DNA from: Tricholomella constricta
Lineage: Eukaryota > Basidiomycota > Agaricomycetes > Agaricales > Lyophyllaceae
Assembly: GCA_013368375.1 (NCBI GenBank)
Contig: JAACJP010000003.1
Location: forward strand, 1,922,001 to 1,986,000
Reading direction: 5' to 3'
Length of the DNA: 64,000 nucleotides
The notes under the pieces are model-generated. The model searched no databases. It had not been told where the DNA came from and was given only the letters and a program-made list of their open reading frames with translations. A program made the position numbers and the translations under genes. This document shows, piece by piece, positions 22,985 to 32,830 of the stretch (position 1 is the first letter of the stretch; each line of letters opens with the position of its first letter).

Positions 22985-23067
22985 TGTCCCATGGCTTAGT
23001 TGGTTACGGCGTCCGACTGTTATCCTCTCAAATCGGAAGATCGAGAGTTCAAGTCTCTCTGGGACAG
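22985..23067 (+). tRNA. tRNA-Asn (GTT) with a 9-nt intron
   Basis: A full cloverleaf can be drawn. The acceptor stem pairs TGTCCCA (22985-22991) with TGGGACA (23060-23066), followed by discriminator G. The anticodon stem is TCCGA/TCGGA with loop CTGTTA-A, giving anticodon GTT (23019-23021). A 9-nt intron (23023-23031) sits one base 3' of the anticodon, the standard position for eukaryotic nuclear tRNA introns. The T arm is GAGAG-TTCAAGT-CTCTC, a perfect stem. The D stem is weak (3 pairs including G-U). The internal pol III A box TGGCTTAGTTGG fits the consensus exactly, and the B box GAGTTCAAGTC fits well. Confidence 0.88.
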
Positions 23068-23089
23068 ATACAATTTGTTACCCTGAATC

Positions 23090-23095
23090 TTTTTT
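23090..23095 (+). terminator. RNA polymerase III terminator of the tRNA-Asn gene
   Basis: A run of six T residues begins 22 nt after the last base of the tRNA. Four or more T residues on the non-template strand stop pol III. Confidence 0.7.
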
Positions 23096-23340
23096 CCACT
23101 TTTGAATGCTACGATAGAGTGAGAGTCTCCAAACCTCGTCCGACTGATGCTTGCTCATCTTATCATAATCAGTGAGCCAGAGGGCGTATGAAATTTATTG
23201 AACAGTCGTTATACGTACATCAAACCCCTTTGATATCTATATAGTGTATGTATGTCTTCCTGCGATTATCATCGTACACGTCCAAGCTTTCAGGAAACAG
23301 ACCGGGTCCCAAGCCCCAAGCAAGGGTCGCGTCAAAAAGT

Positions 23341-25909
23341 CTAATCTACATCCATCTCGGAGGGACCAGGTGCCTCACCCTCAGCCTTCGGGGTCTCGCC
23401 TTCCTTCGGCGGGGGAGTCTGCGTCTGCTCCTTGGGCGTCTGCGTGCCGCTGGGCACGACGGGCTTGGGCTTGGGCTTGGTGAGGATGGGCACAGCGAAG
23501 TATATGATCTCGTCGCGCTTCTTCCCAATCTCGGCGCTCGTGAGGATGGGGTCGACGTTCTTGGGGCGCTCCGACTGCCTCACGATCTGGTCCTCGAGCC
23601 ACTTCTGGATGGTCGCGACCTTCTCGACGACGCTCTGCTTGTCCTTCTCGTCGATGTGCGCGTACTTCTCCTCGGAGGACGTCGCCTGGGACATGTAGGT
23701 GTTCAACGTCTCGCGCAGTGAGGCGATCGCCTTCATGCGCTCGTCTGTCTCCTTGTAGCGGAAGGCGATGGGGTCGCCGAGGACCTTCAGTTTGTCAAGG
23801 CGTTCGACATAGGCGGATTTAGTGGTATCCTCGCCTTCGTCGGTGTACAGCCAATCTTCGGCCTCCGAAAGAAGAGCGAGGAGCTTCTCCTTCTCGGGGG
23901 CCTGGACGTAAGGGGCGTACCGTTCGTCGAGCTTCGAACGGGTGTCATATACGTACTCCTCCAAGGCGTTTTTGCGCTCCTATGGAACCATGAATGTGAG
24001 CACATGTCGTGACCGACAAAAGACTGGGACAAAAGGCGTACCTCAGTGTCCATAACGAGCTTGTCAGCAGCATACATTTGGTTCTCCTGTTCCCTCAGCG
24101 ACTCGAGCACAGTCTTGTCCAAAGACGACGAGCTCGCAATGAAAGGAATCTCCTTCTTCTTCGTGTACTTCTTCTTCTTGGGAGGAGCAGGGGGCTCGCC
24201 CGACGCGGCGTCAACATCCATCGGCGCGGGCTCCTCCCTCTCCTCAACCTCCTCCACATACGAACCCTCAAACGACAAGATCCCATGCAAGTTGAGGCGC
24301 GTCTTGACTTTCACAAGCGTGACGTCACCGTTGGGGTCCGCAGGGACCTGCTTGGCGGTGAACTTTGCGATCCAGGGGTTGATGCCCCCAGGGAGCAGCT
24401 CAGGTTCGGCGTACACAGCCTCGATGTCGAAGGCGTCCTTGCGGTAGAAAGAAAGGACTTTGGTGGAGGGGATGGCGTTACCCTTGGGGAACACGAGGAG
24501 CTCGGTGTCCTCGTCGGTATCCGTAGGTTCGGGCGCCCATTGCACCTTGATGGGGTAGGGGGAAATGTCGTGGATGGTGAAGTCGCGAACGCGGAATACG
24601 GGGGATAACTGCGCGCAAGAGAAGGTGGCGCCACGCGCGATGGCCTCGTCCTGGTTGAGGGTGGTCGAGAGGGATTTGCCGGTGAAGACGGAGGAGATGC
24701 GAGTACGGACGGCGGGGATGCGGGTGGAGCCACCGATGAGCTCGATGTTGTCGAGCTCCTCGATGGTCAAGCCGGAATCGGCGAGAGCGCGTTGGAGAGG
24801 TCCAGGGATACGATCGAGAATATCAGAGATGAGACCTTCCAACTGTTCACGTGTAAGGAACGACGAGGCGTCGACATCAGACATAATGTTCTCAACGTTC
24901 AGGGGCGACTCGGTGTTGGCCGACAAAATCTTCTTCAGCTTCTCGCAACCATTGATGAGGCGGAACACTGCTTTGGGGTTGGAAAGGACATCGATCTTGT
25001 ATTTTGTCTTGAATTCTTCAGCAAAGTGGTGCACAAGGGCCATATCGATGTCACGTCCACCGAGGTTGGGGTCGTAGGCGGTGGCCTTGACTGTCAGCTG
25101 GCCCTTGGAGAAGGCAACGATCGACACGGAAAGACTGGAGTGGCCGATATCGACAAAGGCGACATGGCGTGGGCTTTCAGGCTCAGGGAGATCGGATTTG
25201 GTGATGCCGTATCCGAGGGCAACGGCGGTGGTGTCATTAATGAGGCGGAGAGTGGTGAGGCCAGCGATGGAGGCGGCGTCCAGAACAGCTCTTCGCTGAA
25301 TATCGGTATACCATCCAGGGACAGCAATCACGACATCCTGGACGCCGATTTTAAGTTCGGCACTTGCGATGTCACGCAGTTTGCCGAAGTACATGGCCAC
25401 GAGCTGAGTCGCAGAAAAGCGTTGCTTCTCTCCGAGATAGTTTACCTGTGGCATACAGTGAGCTCAATCACTTCCTGCAGACCATAGGGAACGTACCTCA
25501 ACTCCCACCGTTCCATTAACATCCACCAGAGTAGCGTTGGTAAACTTCTTCTCGACCTCCTGGACTTCGGGATCCGAAATGGTGCGGCCAATAAGGCGCT
25601 TGAGACATCCTATCGTGTTCTTGAAGTTGGAAGTCTCCTGGGTTTTTGCAGCCTCGCCAATCGCGCGTTGTTTGGGCCCAAATCCAACAAGTGATCTATA
25701 AACGCTTTTAGGCCAAATTTCTTCCAAAACAATATGTAAGAACGCACGGCGTGGTACGATTCGATACCTCATTGGTGATGATATCGATTCCACGATGTCT
25801 AGCGACACCGATCTGAAAGCAGGCAATTAGAGGGATTTCCGATGATGATTAGAATTAGATCGCGCACCAAGCTGTGAAGCGAACCGAAATCGATACCGAC
25901 AACAGCCAT
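23341..25909 (-). CDS. SSE1: Hsp110-family chaperone, Hsp70 nucleotide-exchange factor (Sse1)
   Basis: Sse1/Hsp110 is the cytosolic exchange factor for Hsp70 and a holdase that helps fold and disaggregate proteins. The start at 25909 gives MAVVGIDFGSLHS, the Hsp110 form of the Hsp70 phosphate-1 motif, followed by introns and ITNEVSNRTTPSLVGFG. Further ATPase motifs are VVIAVPGWYTDIQRRAVLDA, LINDTTAVALGYGI, VAFVDIGHSSLSVSIVAFSK and IELIGGSTRIPAVR. The substrate-binding domain follows, with an acidic loop holding PAPMDVD and a lysine-rich patch (PPKKKKYTKKKE). The extended C-terminal helical domain contains ALEEYVYDTRSKL and EAEDWLYTDEGEDTTKSAY, and the protein ends EMDVD. The insertion in the beta domain and the long lid are what separate Hsp110 from ordinary Hsp70. 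There are five exons or so, and a high-GC coding bias suggests strong expression. Confidence 0.95.
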
Positions 25910-27369
25910 GATGATATAAGAGCAAGTAGGATATCGAATAAGGTGGCGGAATTACAGGTAGATGGTGAAGAGGGGATGGGAAACGCGATCTTGAGGTAGG
26001 CGCAAATGTAGTGTCCAAAATTTAAGAGATCGAGGGAAGTTTTTTGCTTGGCTCGGGCCTTGGCTGTAAACATGATCGATGGATCCTTCGATAACCTTCC
26101 GGATGCTTCTACAGCCTTCTTTACAGCCACGTACATGCCTCGAGGACCGGAACGAGGAGACTGCATGGGCCTACGATTTTAAAAAACCTCGCTACGAAAC
26201 TTCCCACTTGGCTTCCTCGATTCCGTTGACATACGTTCACCCGTAAAATCCGATTTCGTTGACATATGTTCACCCGCAAAACGTAAATTACTGCGGTAAA
26301 TTCAGAGGAGTAATTCGCCGAATGACGCTCGATTGTTGAACTGTGGCGAAACTCACCGAGAGTAAATAAAGTGCATCAGATCCGTTCTACTGCTAAAGTG
26401 ATGCACACTACAAAAAGGTTGCCAGTAGTAAATCAGCAGGTACTGTACTATGCCAGAGAGACGACGTTGAACACTCGAATTTGTGATTGAAGAAGTTCAT
26501 GCTATAACAAACTAAGCAACGTTTAGAACGCCTCGTGACACCCAGCCATGGGATATAGGTTGTGGCGCCAACCCGCGGAGGAATAAACCCTGCACGCAAC
26601 AAATATGAGTCTGAACATGGCAAACACGTCGCTGGTAAGGTGCCGTCAGTAGGTCGTCCAGACTCCGCGTATTTCTTAGCCAAGGACGAATCCCCCCACC
26701 AGCCCTTCAGCCCTTAGCAAGATTCGTGAACCGTACCGCCTACCGCTGTCCGCGGTGCACAAATATAAAGAAGCGCAGATAAAGGCATCATTGAGGCAGG
26801 CCACTCGGCAAGGTATTTGTGTTCCAGTATCAGGTCGCGACTACGTAAGAATATCGAAATAATGGAGGCGGGTAAGAGCTCGAAGGCGGAGTCGACGATG
26901 AGAGTTGTTCAAGATTTACTCGTCGGTCGCTGAAAGAGAGAAGGTCAATGAGCTACTTTCCCACAGTAACAAACACCTTCGCGCAGTCACAAAGTCCGCT
27001 CTCAGTCGACGCGTATTCAATGTGAATGGGCCAGCTTTGACCGACCCTGCTCCGTGAATGGTTAACAAACAAAGATGAGGCGTGAACGCGTGAACCTCTG
27101 GATACACACATGGAAAACAATGCTGTTTGAATTCGCTGCATGGACGCTTTGGCTTTACATGAAAGGTATTAATTCGAGCAATTCGCCTCCCACCTCTATC
27201 GTCAACTCATCTCCTCAGCTCGTCTGCGACGAGCCTTACGATCCTTCACTCATTGCCCTAGCTTTCGGAAACGGCTTGACGAAGCCCTTCCTATCCATAC
27301 ACTCATTGACCCTGTCTTTTTATTTCTCTCTTTGATTTCTTCCTCACGAACACGCACCACGAAACCACC
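25910..27369. other. Intergenic region upstream of SSE1
   Basis: About 1.46 kb between two divergent genes. It contains a 33-bp unit present twice (26224-26289), several antisense overlapping frames up to about 100 codons without motifs, and a pyrimidine-rich leader from about 27280 just upstream of the ATG at 27370. I could not place a heat-shock element with confidence. No RNA gene is visible. Confidence 0.45.
26224..26289. repeat. Two tandem copies of a 33-bp unit
   Basis: The unit starts CGTTGACATACGTTCACCCG at 26224 and again, with the third codon-like position changed (CGTTGACATATGTTCACCCG), at 26257. The first 27 bases agree at all but about two positions; the ends diverge. It lies about 315 bp upstream of the SSE1 start. 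Confidence 0.6.
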
Positions 27370-28320
27370 ATGCCCGCCATCCGCAAGCCACTCCGCGAGC
27401 GCTGCAACGTCAAGCTCAACGTCAAAACCGCCATACCCACCTCGGTCGACAACGACTACTATCACGGCGACGAAGACTTATATACATATACACGCGGGCG
27501 CGCTAAGGCATGCAAACCCATCGACGTCCGCGTCCCTTACACCAGCCCAACATCAAAGAAACAGCACGCGTCGCCGGCTTTGACAATGCCGCGCCTCCAC
27601 CCGATCCACACCCCGACAATCGAGGGCATGCACAGCTTACACCAGCTCGTTCCCTACATCTACGTCGGCTGCTACGACGGCGCGCACCTCCCGCGCTCCC
27701 TCGTCTCAGACGACGGCGCGCTTTTTACACATATCGTCAAGATCACGCATGCGTCGGAGACGCGTCGTCGGAAAGCTGGCCATCGCGACCTCCAGTTCGA
27801 CCTTGCGCGGGGGCTCTACTGTCTCGGACTCGTCGTCTCCGGTCCCGAAGATGGTACACAGCTACAGGTGCAAGAACAGGAACAACAGGAGCAACAGCAA
27901 GATGTCGACGAACGCCAGAACTCATCCAAACCGGGCCCAGGTGCCCAAGAGGAGGCCAGAATCCGACTTACGGAGGAGCAGCTGCTGCTGGCGCGAGATT
28001 TCCTTTCGCTGGCGCTGCCATACCATGCACAGGCGCACCCGCATGAAGATATCCCGTGCGCGTCGGCTGACAGCGTCCGTGTGCTGATCACGGCGCCTGC
28101 TGGGCCCCAGGCAGCGGCGGATATCATGGCGGTTGCTGTGTGCTACTTGGCGTTTGCGTCGGGGGAGCCGGCGGAGACGGTTTTGGAGTATATCAAGGTG
28201 GAAAGGGAGATCCCGGGGACGTGGAAGGAGGGTCTAGGTGGTAAGGGTGTGGGCAAGGGCGAAACTGGGGACGAGGGTGCGCTGGCGGTTGTGCAGAGGG
28301 TGGCGAGGCATTGGGAGTGA
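27370..28320 (+). CDS. Dual-specificity-phosphatase-like protein lacking the catalytic Cys and Arg (pseudophosphatase)
   Basis: A single exon of 316 codons. The N-terminal 75 residues are a basic leader. The fold then follows the DSP plan: LVPYIYVGCYDGAHLPRSLV is the first strand and helix, and GALFTHIVKITHASE corresponds to the GITHIVN strand. A helix of charged residues (RIRLTEEQLLLARDFLSLAL) leads to the P-loop. There VRVLITAPAGPQAAADIMA replaces the HCxxGxxR signature: spacing and the glycine are kept, but His, Cys and Arg read Thr, Ala and Ala. The next helix VCYLAFASGEPAETVLEYI matches the usual AYLM...AxxxI. An insert of about 45 residues rich in Gln and Glu lies in front of the P-loop region. 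It can hardly be an enzyme; a phosphate-free binding role is inferred. The fold assignment rests on motif order rather than overall identity. Confidence 0.68.
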   Translation: MPAIRKPLRERCNVKLNVKTAIPTSVDNDYYHGDEDLYTYTRGRAKACKPIDVRVPYTSPTSKKQHASPALTMPRLHPIHTPTIEGMHSLHQLVPYIYVGCYDGAHLPRSLVSDDGALFTHIVKITHASETRRRKAGHRDLQFDLARGLYCLGLVVSGPEDGTQLQVQEQEQQEQQQDVDERQNSSKPGPGAQEEARIRLTEEQLLLARDFLSLALPYHAQAHPHEDIPCASADSVRVLITAPAGPQAAADIMAVAVCYLAFASGEPAETVLEYIKVEREIPGTWKEGLGGKGVGKGETGDEGALAVVQRVARHWE

Positions 28321-29245
28321 GGTATAGTGTGCGTGTCTGTGTTGACACTTGTACATGTCGTGGCGGTCCTTTCTGTATTGGCCCCCTTGTGGACTGTGTA
28401 TTTAATTGTAGACGCCCTGTTAACGCGATGAATGGTCAGATATCGTCGTGTCGATGTTATCTCGGGAGGTGGTGTGAGTCACCTGGTACTACACGGGACA
28501 GAGGCAACTGATGACTCGAGTCTTGAAGTGTACACATGATCGAACGGCAACCAGCAACATCATGGGTTATGCACAAAAACTCGTTGACTGCCATTCACTG
28601 CAGTGACTCGAATATGAGCCCTTTTCACCATTCCTCTTTGGGAGATAGGCACAGCACCGCGGCGCGGCGGAGCAGGGAAGCAAAACCCAAATCGAGGGGT
28701 GTCGTTGGATCTTTTGTGGGTCCACAAATCAAGCGTCCTCGCTAAGATAACGGTGGTTCTTTCAGGGCTAAACAGAGCATGGGCCGTGGCGCGGGACTAG
28801 AGCTGACATGAGCTGGAAATATCATCGAAGCCTTGTCAAACTTACGGCGTGTCAGAAGACCAATGTGACGAGAATTTCATCCATTGAAGTAGTTGACTCG
28901 GCGATGAATGGTGGACCAGCATGCTGCCCCTGCAGAGGCTATGAGAATCAGAAAATCAGAAATGCGATGTGGATGGTGGACACCGTGGCCATATAAGGCG
29001 TTCGGATCAACAGAGACACACTGAGTCGGGCTTTTTTCACTTGGACAGCAATCACTGTTTGGACTTGAACGTTTCAACCACGAGCTGTTCTTGCTTTTTC
29101 CCTGCTTTGCACTGGAATCCCCTCGAATCCTGCGACGGCCACTGCTTTTGTATGTCATCGCTACTGCTTATTCGGAGATCGCCTTTGCTGATTTCGATTC
29201 CGAACCCATTCAGTGCCAAACAAGGGACCCATTGCGCCCACAATA
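28321..29245. other. Intergenic region, no supported gene
   Basis: About 925 bp between two plus-strand genes. The last 200 bp, pyrimidine-rich and free of long frames, probably form the promoter and 5' UTR of the next gene. Short frames in the first half have no motif or splice structure. Confidence 0.45.
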
Positions 29246-32200
29246 ATGGCATCACGACAAACTAAGAAACAGCGCAAAGGCCGGAATAATCCCAACAACC
29301 GAGAGCGTACCGTCACCACTCTCGCCGAGGCTCCCAACACCCCCTACTTGGTCCCCACTCCCAGCGAGGAGCCAGCAGGTGCCACTCTCATGTCTTCGCC
29401 CTTTTCTGTCGCCTCCTCGTCCGCTGGCAATCCTGTTTCGTCATCTGCATATCAGCCCCCTAGCAACTATGCAGCTTTTGGTTACAACAACAGCTTTGGC
29501 ACACCTATGCACGGACCAGTTCACAACCAGCAAATTCAACCGCAGCACCCTCAGTCGTCGTTCTACCCGCCTCAACAACAGCAACAGCAACAGGGGCCTT
29601 CAGTAATGCGTCCTCCCGGAAGAAACGATCTTGAGCTTCTGGAAAATCTCAAGAAAATCATCAAGGACGGCCAACACGAACAGTTTCGTCCTGAACCACA
29701 GCCTGGAGCTTTAGCAAGTCTCTATCTTGGCACCCTTCCATCATCTCTAGCCCAGGCAATCCACCCGGAGCAAGTGCAGTATAGCAATGTCACCGATGGT
29801 CCATCGCAAGCAAATCAGGCGGCACCGTCTGGCCCCTCATCACCGGTTGATCTCGGACGGCGTCCACCACGTCTGCAAAGCAAGGAAGGCTGGGATCCTA
29901 CAAGCTTAAGAAAACCTCTCCCTGGATCAACCGCGAGTGGCGCTCAGCCGACAAACAATGTGCTATCCGATTCAAGTCCCTGTATTGTTCCCCTGCTGAC
30001 CCATTTCCCCTCCTTTCCTCTTGTCTCACAGACTACTCAGGCGAGTTATGGCGGTCGCTACAATCAAGGCAGCAATCAACCAACTGCGATCGATACTTCA
30101 GACATTCACGCCAACGGAAAGACTAACCTTGCAGGGCCTCCCTCAGCCGGTTTCAAGTCCAGCGATGTTCACATGGCGGACTCCCCAGCTATTCTCACGG
30201 CTTCGTCTGCGGAGGGGCCGGGCCCCACGTCACCACGGCCGTCTAGGTTCGAACCCAGTAGTGCTCGCTCAGCATCTGGAAATTCTGACCAACCTCGTGT
30301 CCCGGCTGATCGACTTGGCCATGGTGAGCCTGGCTACGGTGGTTCCAGAGGCTCTGGCAACATCTCTCCCGAGAAGAGTTCTTTCGACCCCAAGGACGAT
30401 CTGCGCAGAGATAATGCTTGGTCAGCCAGAGAAGGTCAACCCCCCTCTGATGACAAGCGTCGCGAGTTGGACCATCCGCTTCCCTCTCCCACTTCAAGGC
30501 CTGTTGTGAATGGCAACGGTGGTGGCTCTGATACGCGCTCTAACGCTGGCGACCGTGTGCCCCCTGTGCCCAGGGATGACAGGATCTACGATCGAGATAG
30601 AGAGCGAGATAGAGAACGTGACTATCGTGATCGCAGAGACTGGGAGAGAGATAGGCGCCCTCCGTATGATAGATTCCGCGGCATGTCTGATGCTCGACGA
30701 CCGCCTCCTGAACAACGGCATTATGAGCCAGATTATGATCGGGTCTCTCGTCGGTATGAAGTCAAAGAGGAGCCTCTTTCTGATGCTCGCCGTCTTTCGG
30801 ATGTCCGTCCGCCTCCTCCGCCCGCCACGGTTGACGACCGTGCCGCTGTTCGCCCTGTGGACGACCGGCACCCTTCTGCTGCTTCCAGAGTGCCCCCTAT
30901 CAGCGATCCCCGCGCGCCTGTTGATTCTTCTCGTCCTCCTCATCCGGATTCTCGGGCTTCCCTCCCTGATTCACGAGCTCTTCCGCCTGACAATAGGCCT
31001 GCACGGGTACCATCCTTCGATGATAGACATGTAAAGGCTCCTCCTGCTGATGAGCGCCGTGGTGCACCCTTGCCCGCTGATGACCGTGTTCCACCTCCTG
31101 CTGCAAGGCCTGCAAATATCCTCGGGGCCAGCGGACCTGCTGATGATCGGAATCGTGACGTCAATATGGCGCCTGTGGAAGACCGGAACTCCTCGCGCCC
31201 TCAAGTCCCTCTGGAAGAGCGTATAAGCCGCCCTTCCCTCCAGGACCGTCTCAGCCAACCCCCTGCAAGTCGACCGGAGCCAAGTCACATCAGCCGCCAA
31301 GCAAGCCTTGAAGAGCGCCTTTCTGCGATCCCCGTTTCTGCCGACTCTAGAGAGCAGCGAGGACGCGTCCCGGATCGTGTGCCTCCTCGCCCTGGCCCAC
31401 CCCTTGACGATCGCAGCGCTGGTCGTGCTCTACCGCCTCCTCCGTCGTCGGCTCACGATGATCGGCGTGTGGATGACCGTTCAGGACGGTATGGTCGTCC
31501 ATCGACACCTCCTCCGACCGAGCGAGCTACCTATCCTCCACCCCATGCAGGCTCTGTTGTGCGCGATGATCCACGATCAGTTAAGGGTCCGCCTTCGCCG
31601 CCTTCTCATCGCCCCGTGGCACGTGACTACAGAGCATCTGGACGTCCCCTCTCTCGTGAGCGTCTTGGAGGGCCATACCGCCCCGAGGACAGGAACTATA
31701 TCCCTGACGACAGACGATCTGATACTATGGATGTGGAAGGCTCATCGCGCTTCAGTGATAGTCGCTCAGTGCCGTATAATAGACCTTTCTCTCCCCCATC
31801 TGCTGCTGACCTAGCTCGTGACCGGGCCCGCACCCAGTTCCCGCCCTCTCCTCCCCGTGCTCCTGTACCCCTTGATGCACCCCCTTATGACGATGACAGG
31901 CGATACCCGCCTGGTCGCGAATGGTCGTATCAGCAGTCGTACAGCACCGATCGACGGCGCGAATGGAGCGCTGCGGATGAGGAATACTACAAGTCACGGC
32001 AATGGGACCGCAACCTCGGCCCACCGCCCTCATCGTCAGTGTCGGACAGGGACCACCGATTCGACCGCGAGCCGCCGCCCCCGCCGCCACCGCCTATGAG
32101 GAACCATGGCTGGGAGACTCGGGACGAGCGCGATAGACGAGACTTCCAAAGACCGCCCTCGCCCTCCCGCTCCTATGACGGCCCCCCGCGTCCCCTGAGC

Positions 32201-32830
32201 TCACGCTTGACAGATACCTTTGGCTCTTCCGCCCCAGGCGGTGCCCCGAGCGACCGCTCGTACGCGCCCCCACCGCCGCCGCGCGAGGCCATGCCACCCA
32301 TGTTCAGCAGAGTGCGGCAGCGCAGCCCCAGTCCTGCACGCCGACCCGGTGGGCCGCCTCTGCCAGACGACACGCGGCCACCGATCAAAAGGCCGCGCGA
32401 GGAGGCGTATGCGTCCGAGTTTTACCCGCCTCCGCCGTTATCCGCACAGAGCGCCCGGGGGGATCTGGGTCCGGGTCCGCCGCGGGGCAGGCCGCAGGAG
32501 AGTTATCCGCCGCTGTCGAGGGGGAACAGCCCGCCGCCGACGAGCGGGGCGAGCAGCGGCTATTTTGAGAGGAGTGGGCCGCCGCCGCCGCCGTCGGGAG
32601 GCACGGGCACGAGTGCGGGGGATAGGGAGTATCCGCCGAGGGAGTATCCCATGTCTGCGTATGAGAGGCCTAGGTCGCCGGGGCCGGGGTCGGCAAGGGG
32701 GTATGTGAGAGGAGGGGGGGCGTACCCCGGGAGCGGGAGGGATGATCGGAGGTATTTGCCTGCGCACCTGCCGCCGCCGCCGTCGTCGTCGTCGTCGCAG
32801 GCGATGCTGCCACCTGGTCGGAGGCCTTGA
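29246..32830 (+). CDS. Long disordered Pro/Arg/Asp-rich protein, possibly RNA-related
   Basis: I do not recognise a family. The ATG at 29246 (MASRQTKKQRKGRNNPNNRE) is preferred to an in-frame codon further up because it opens a basic, conserved-looking N-terminus. A Gln run (about residues 118-124) precedes the only segment that looks ordered: NDLELLENLKKIIKDGQHEQ, then FRPEPQPGALASLYLG. A probable 55-nt intron at about 29980-30030 (GTCCCT to TCACAG) removes a hydrophobic insert (IVPLLTHFPSFPLV) that would not fit the rest. A stretch of RD/RE dipeptides (DRDRERDRERDYRDRRDWER) resembles the RS/RD-rich tails of splicing-associated proteins. After it, a loose repeat of the type (V/A)DDRxxxPP occurs about twenty times over some 400 residues. 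Polyproline blocks close the protein. RNA-processing or condensate-type roles are possible but unproven. Confidence 0.75.
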   Translation: MASRQTKKQRKGRNNPNNRERTVTTLAEAPNTPYLVPTPSEEPAGATLMSSPFSVASSSAGNPVSSSAYQPPSNYAAFGYNNSFGTPMHGPVHNQQIQPQHPQSSFYPPQQQQQQQGPSVMRPPGRNDLELLENLKKIIKDGQHEQFRPEPQPGALASLYLGTLPSSLAQAIHPEQVQYSNVTDGPSQANQAAPSGPSSPVDLGRRPPRLQSKEGWDPTSLRKPLPGSTASGAQPTNNVLSDSSPCIVPLLTHFPSFPLVSQTTQASYGGRYNQGSNQPTAIDTSDIHANGKTNLAGPPSAGFKSSDVHMADSPAILTASSAEGPGPTSPRPSRFEPSSARSASGNSDQPRVPADRLGHGEPGYGGSRGSGNISPEKSSFDPKDDLRRDNAWSAREGQPPSDDKRRELDHPLPSPTSRPVVNGNGGGSDTRSNAGDRVPPVPRDDRIYDRDRERDRERDYRDRRDWERDRRPPYDRFRGMSDARRPPPEQRHYEPDYDRVSRRYEVKEEPLSDARRLSDVRPPPPPATVDDRAAVRPVDDRHPSAASRVPPISDPRAPVDSSRPPHPDSRASLPDSRALPPDNRPARVPSFDDRHVKAPPADERRGAPLPADDRVPPPAARPANILGASGPADDRNRDVNMAPVEDRNSSRPQVPLEERISRPSLQDRLSQPPASRPEPSHISRQASLEERLSAIPVSADSREQRGRVPDRVPPRPGPPLDDRSAGRALPPPPSSAHDDRRVDDRSGRYGRPSTPPPTERATYPPPHAGSVVRDDPRSVKGPPSPPSHRPVARDYRASGRPLSRERLGGPYRPEDRNYIPDDRRSDTMDVEGSSRFSDSRSVPYNRPFSPPSAADLARDRARTQFPPSPPRAPVPLDAPPYDDDRRYPPGREWSYQQSYSTDRRREWSAADEEYYKSRQWDRNLGPPPSSSVSDRDHRFDREPPPPPPPPMRNHGWETRDERDRRDFQRPPSPSRSYDGPPRPLSSRLTDTFGSSAPGGAPSDRSYAPPPPPREAMPPMFSRVRQRSPSPARRPGGPPLPDDTRPPIKRPREEAYASEFYPPPPLSAQSARGDLGPGPPRGRPQESYPPLSRGNSPPPTSGASSGYFERSGPPPPPSGGTGTSAGDREYPPREYPMSAYERPRSPGPGSARGYVRGGGAYPGSGRDDRRYLPAHLPPPPSSSSSQAMLPPGRRP

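Noticed and set aside
24009..25487. Long plus-strand frames of 130-230 codons opposite SSE1
   Set aside because: They are antisense shadows of a highly biased GC-rich coding sequence whose minus-strand frame is unmistakably Hsp110.
31308..31814. A 168-codon plus-strand frame with hydrophobic stretches inside the 29.2-32.8 kb gene
   Set aside because: It lies wholly inside the continuous reading frame of the proline/arginine-rich protein; its Leu/Ile content results from reading CCTCCT-type codons in another frame.
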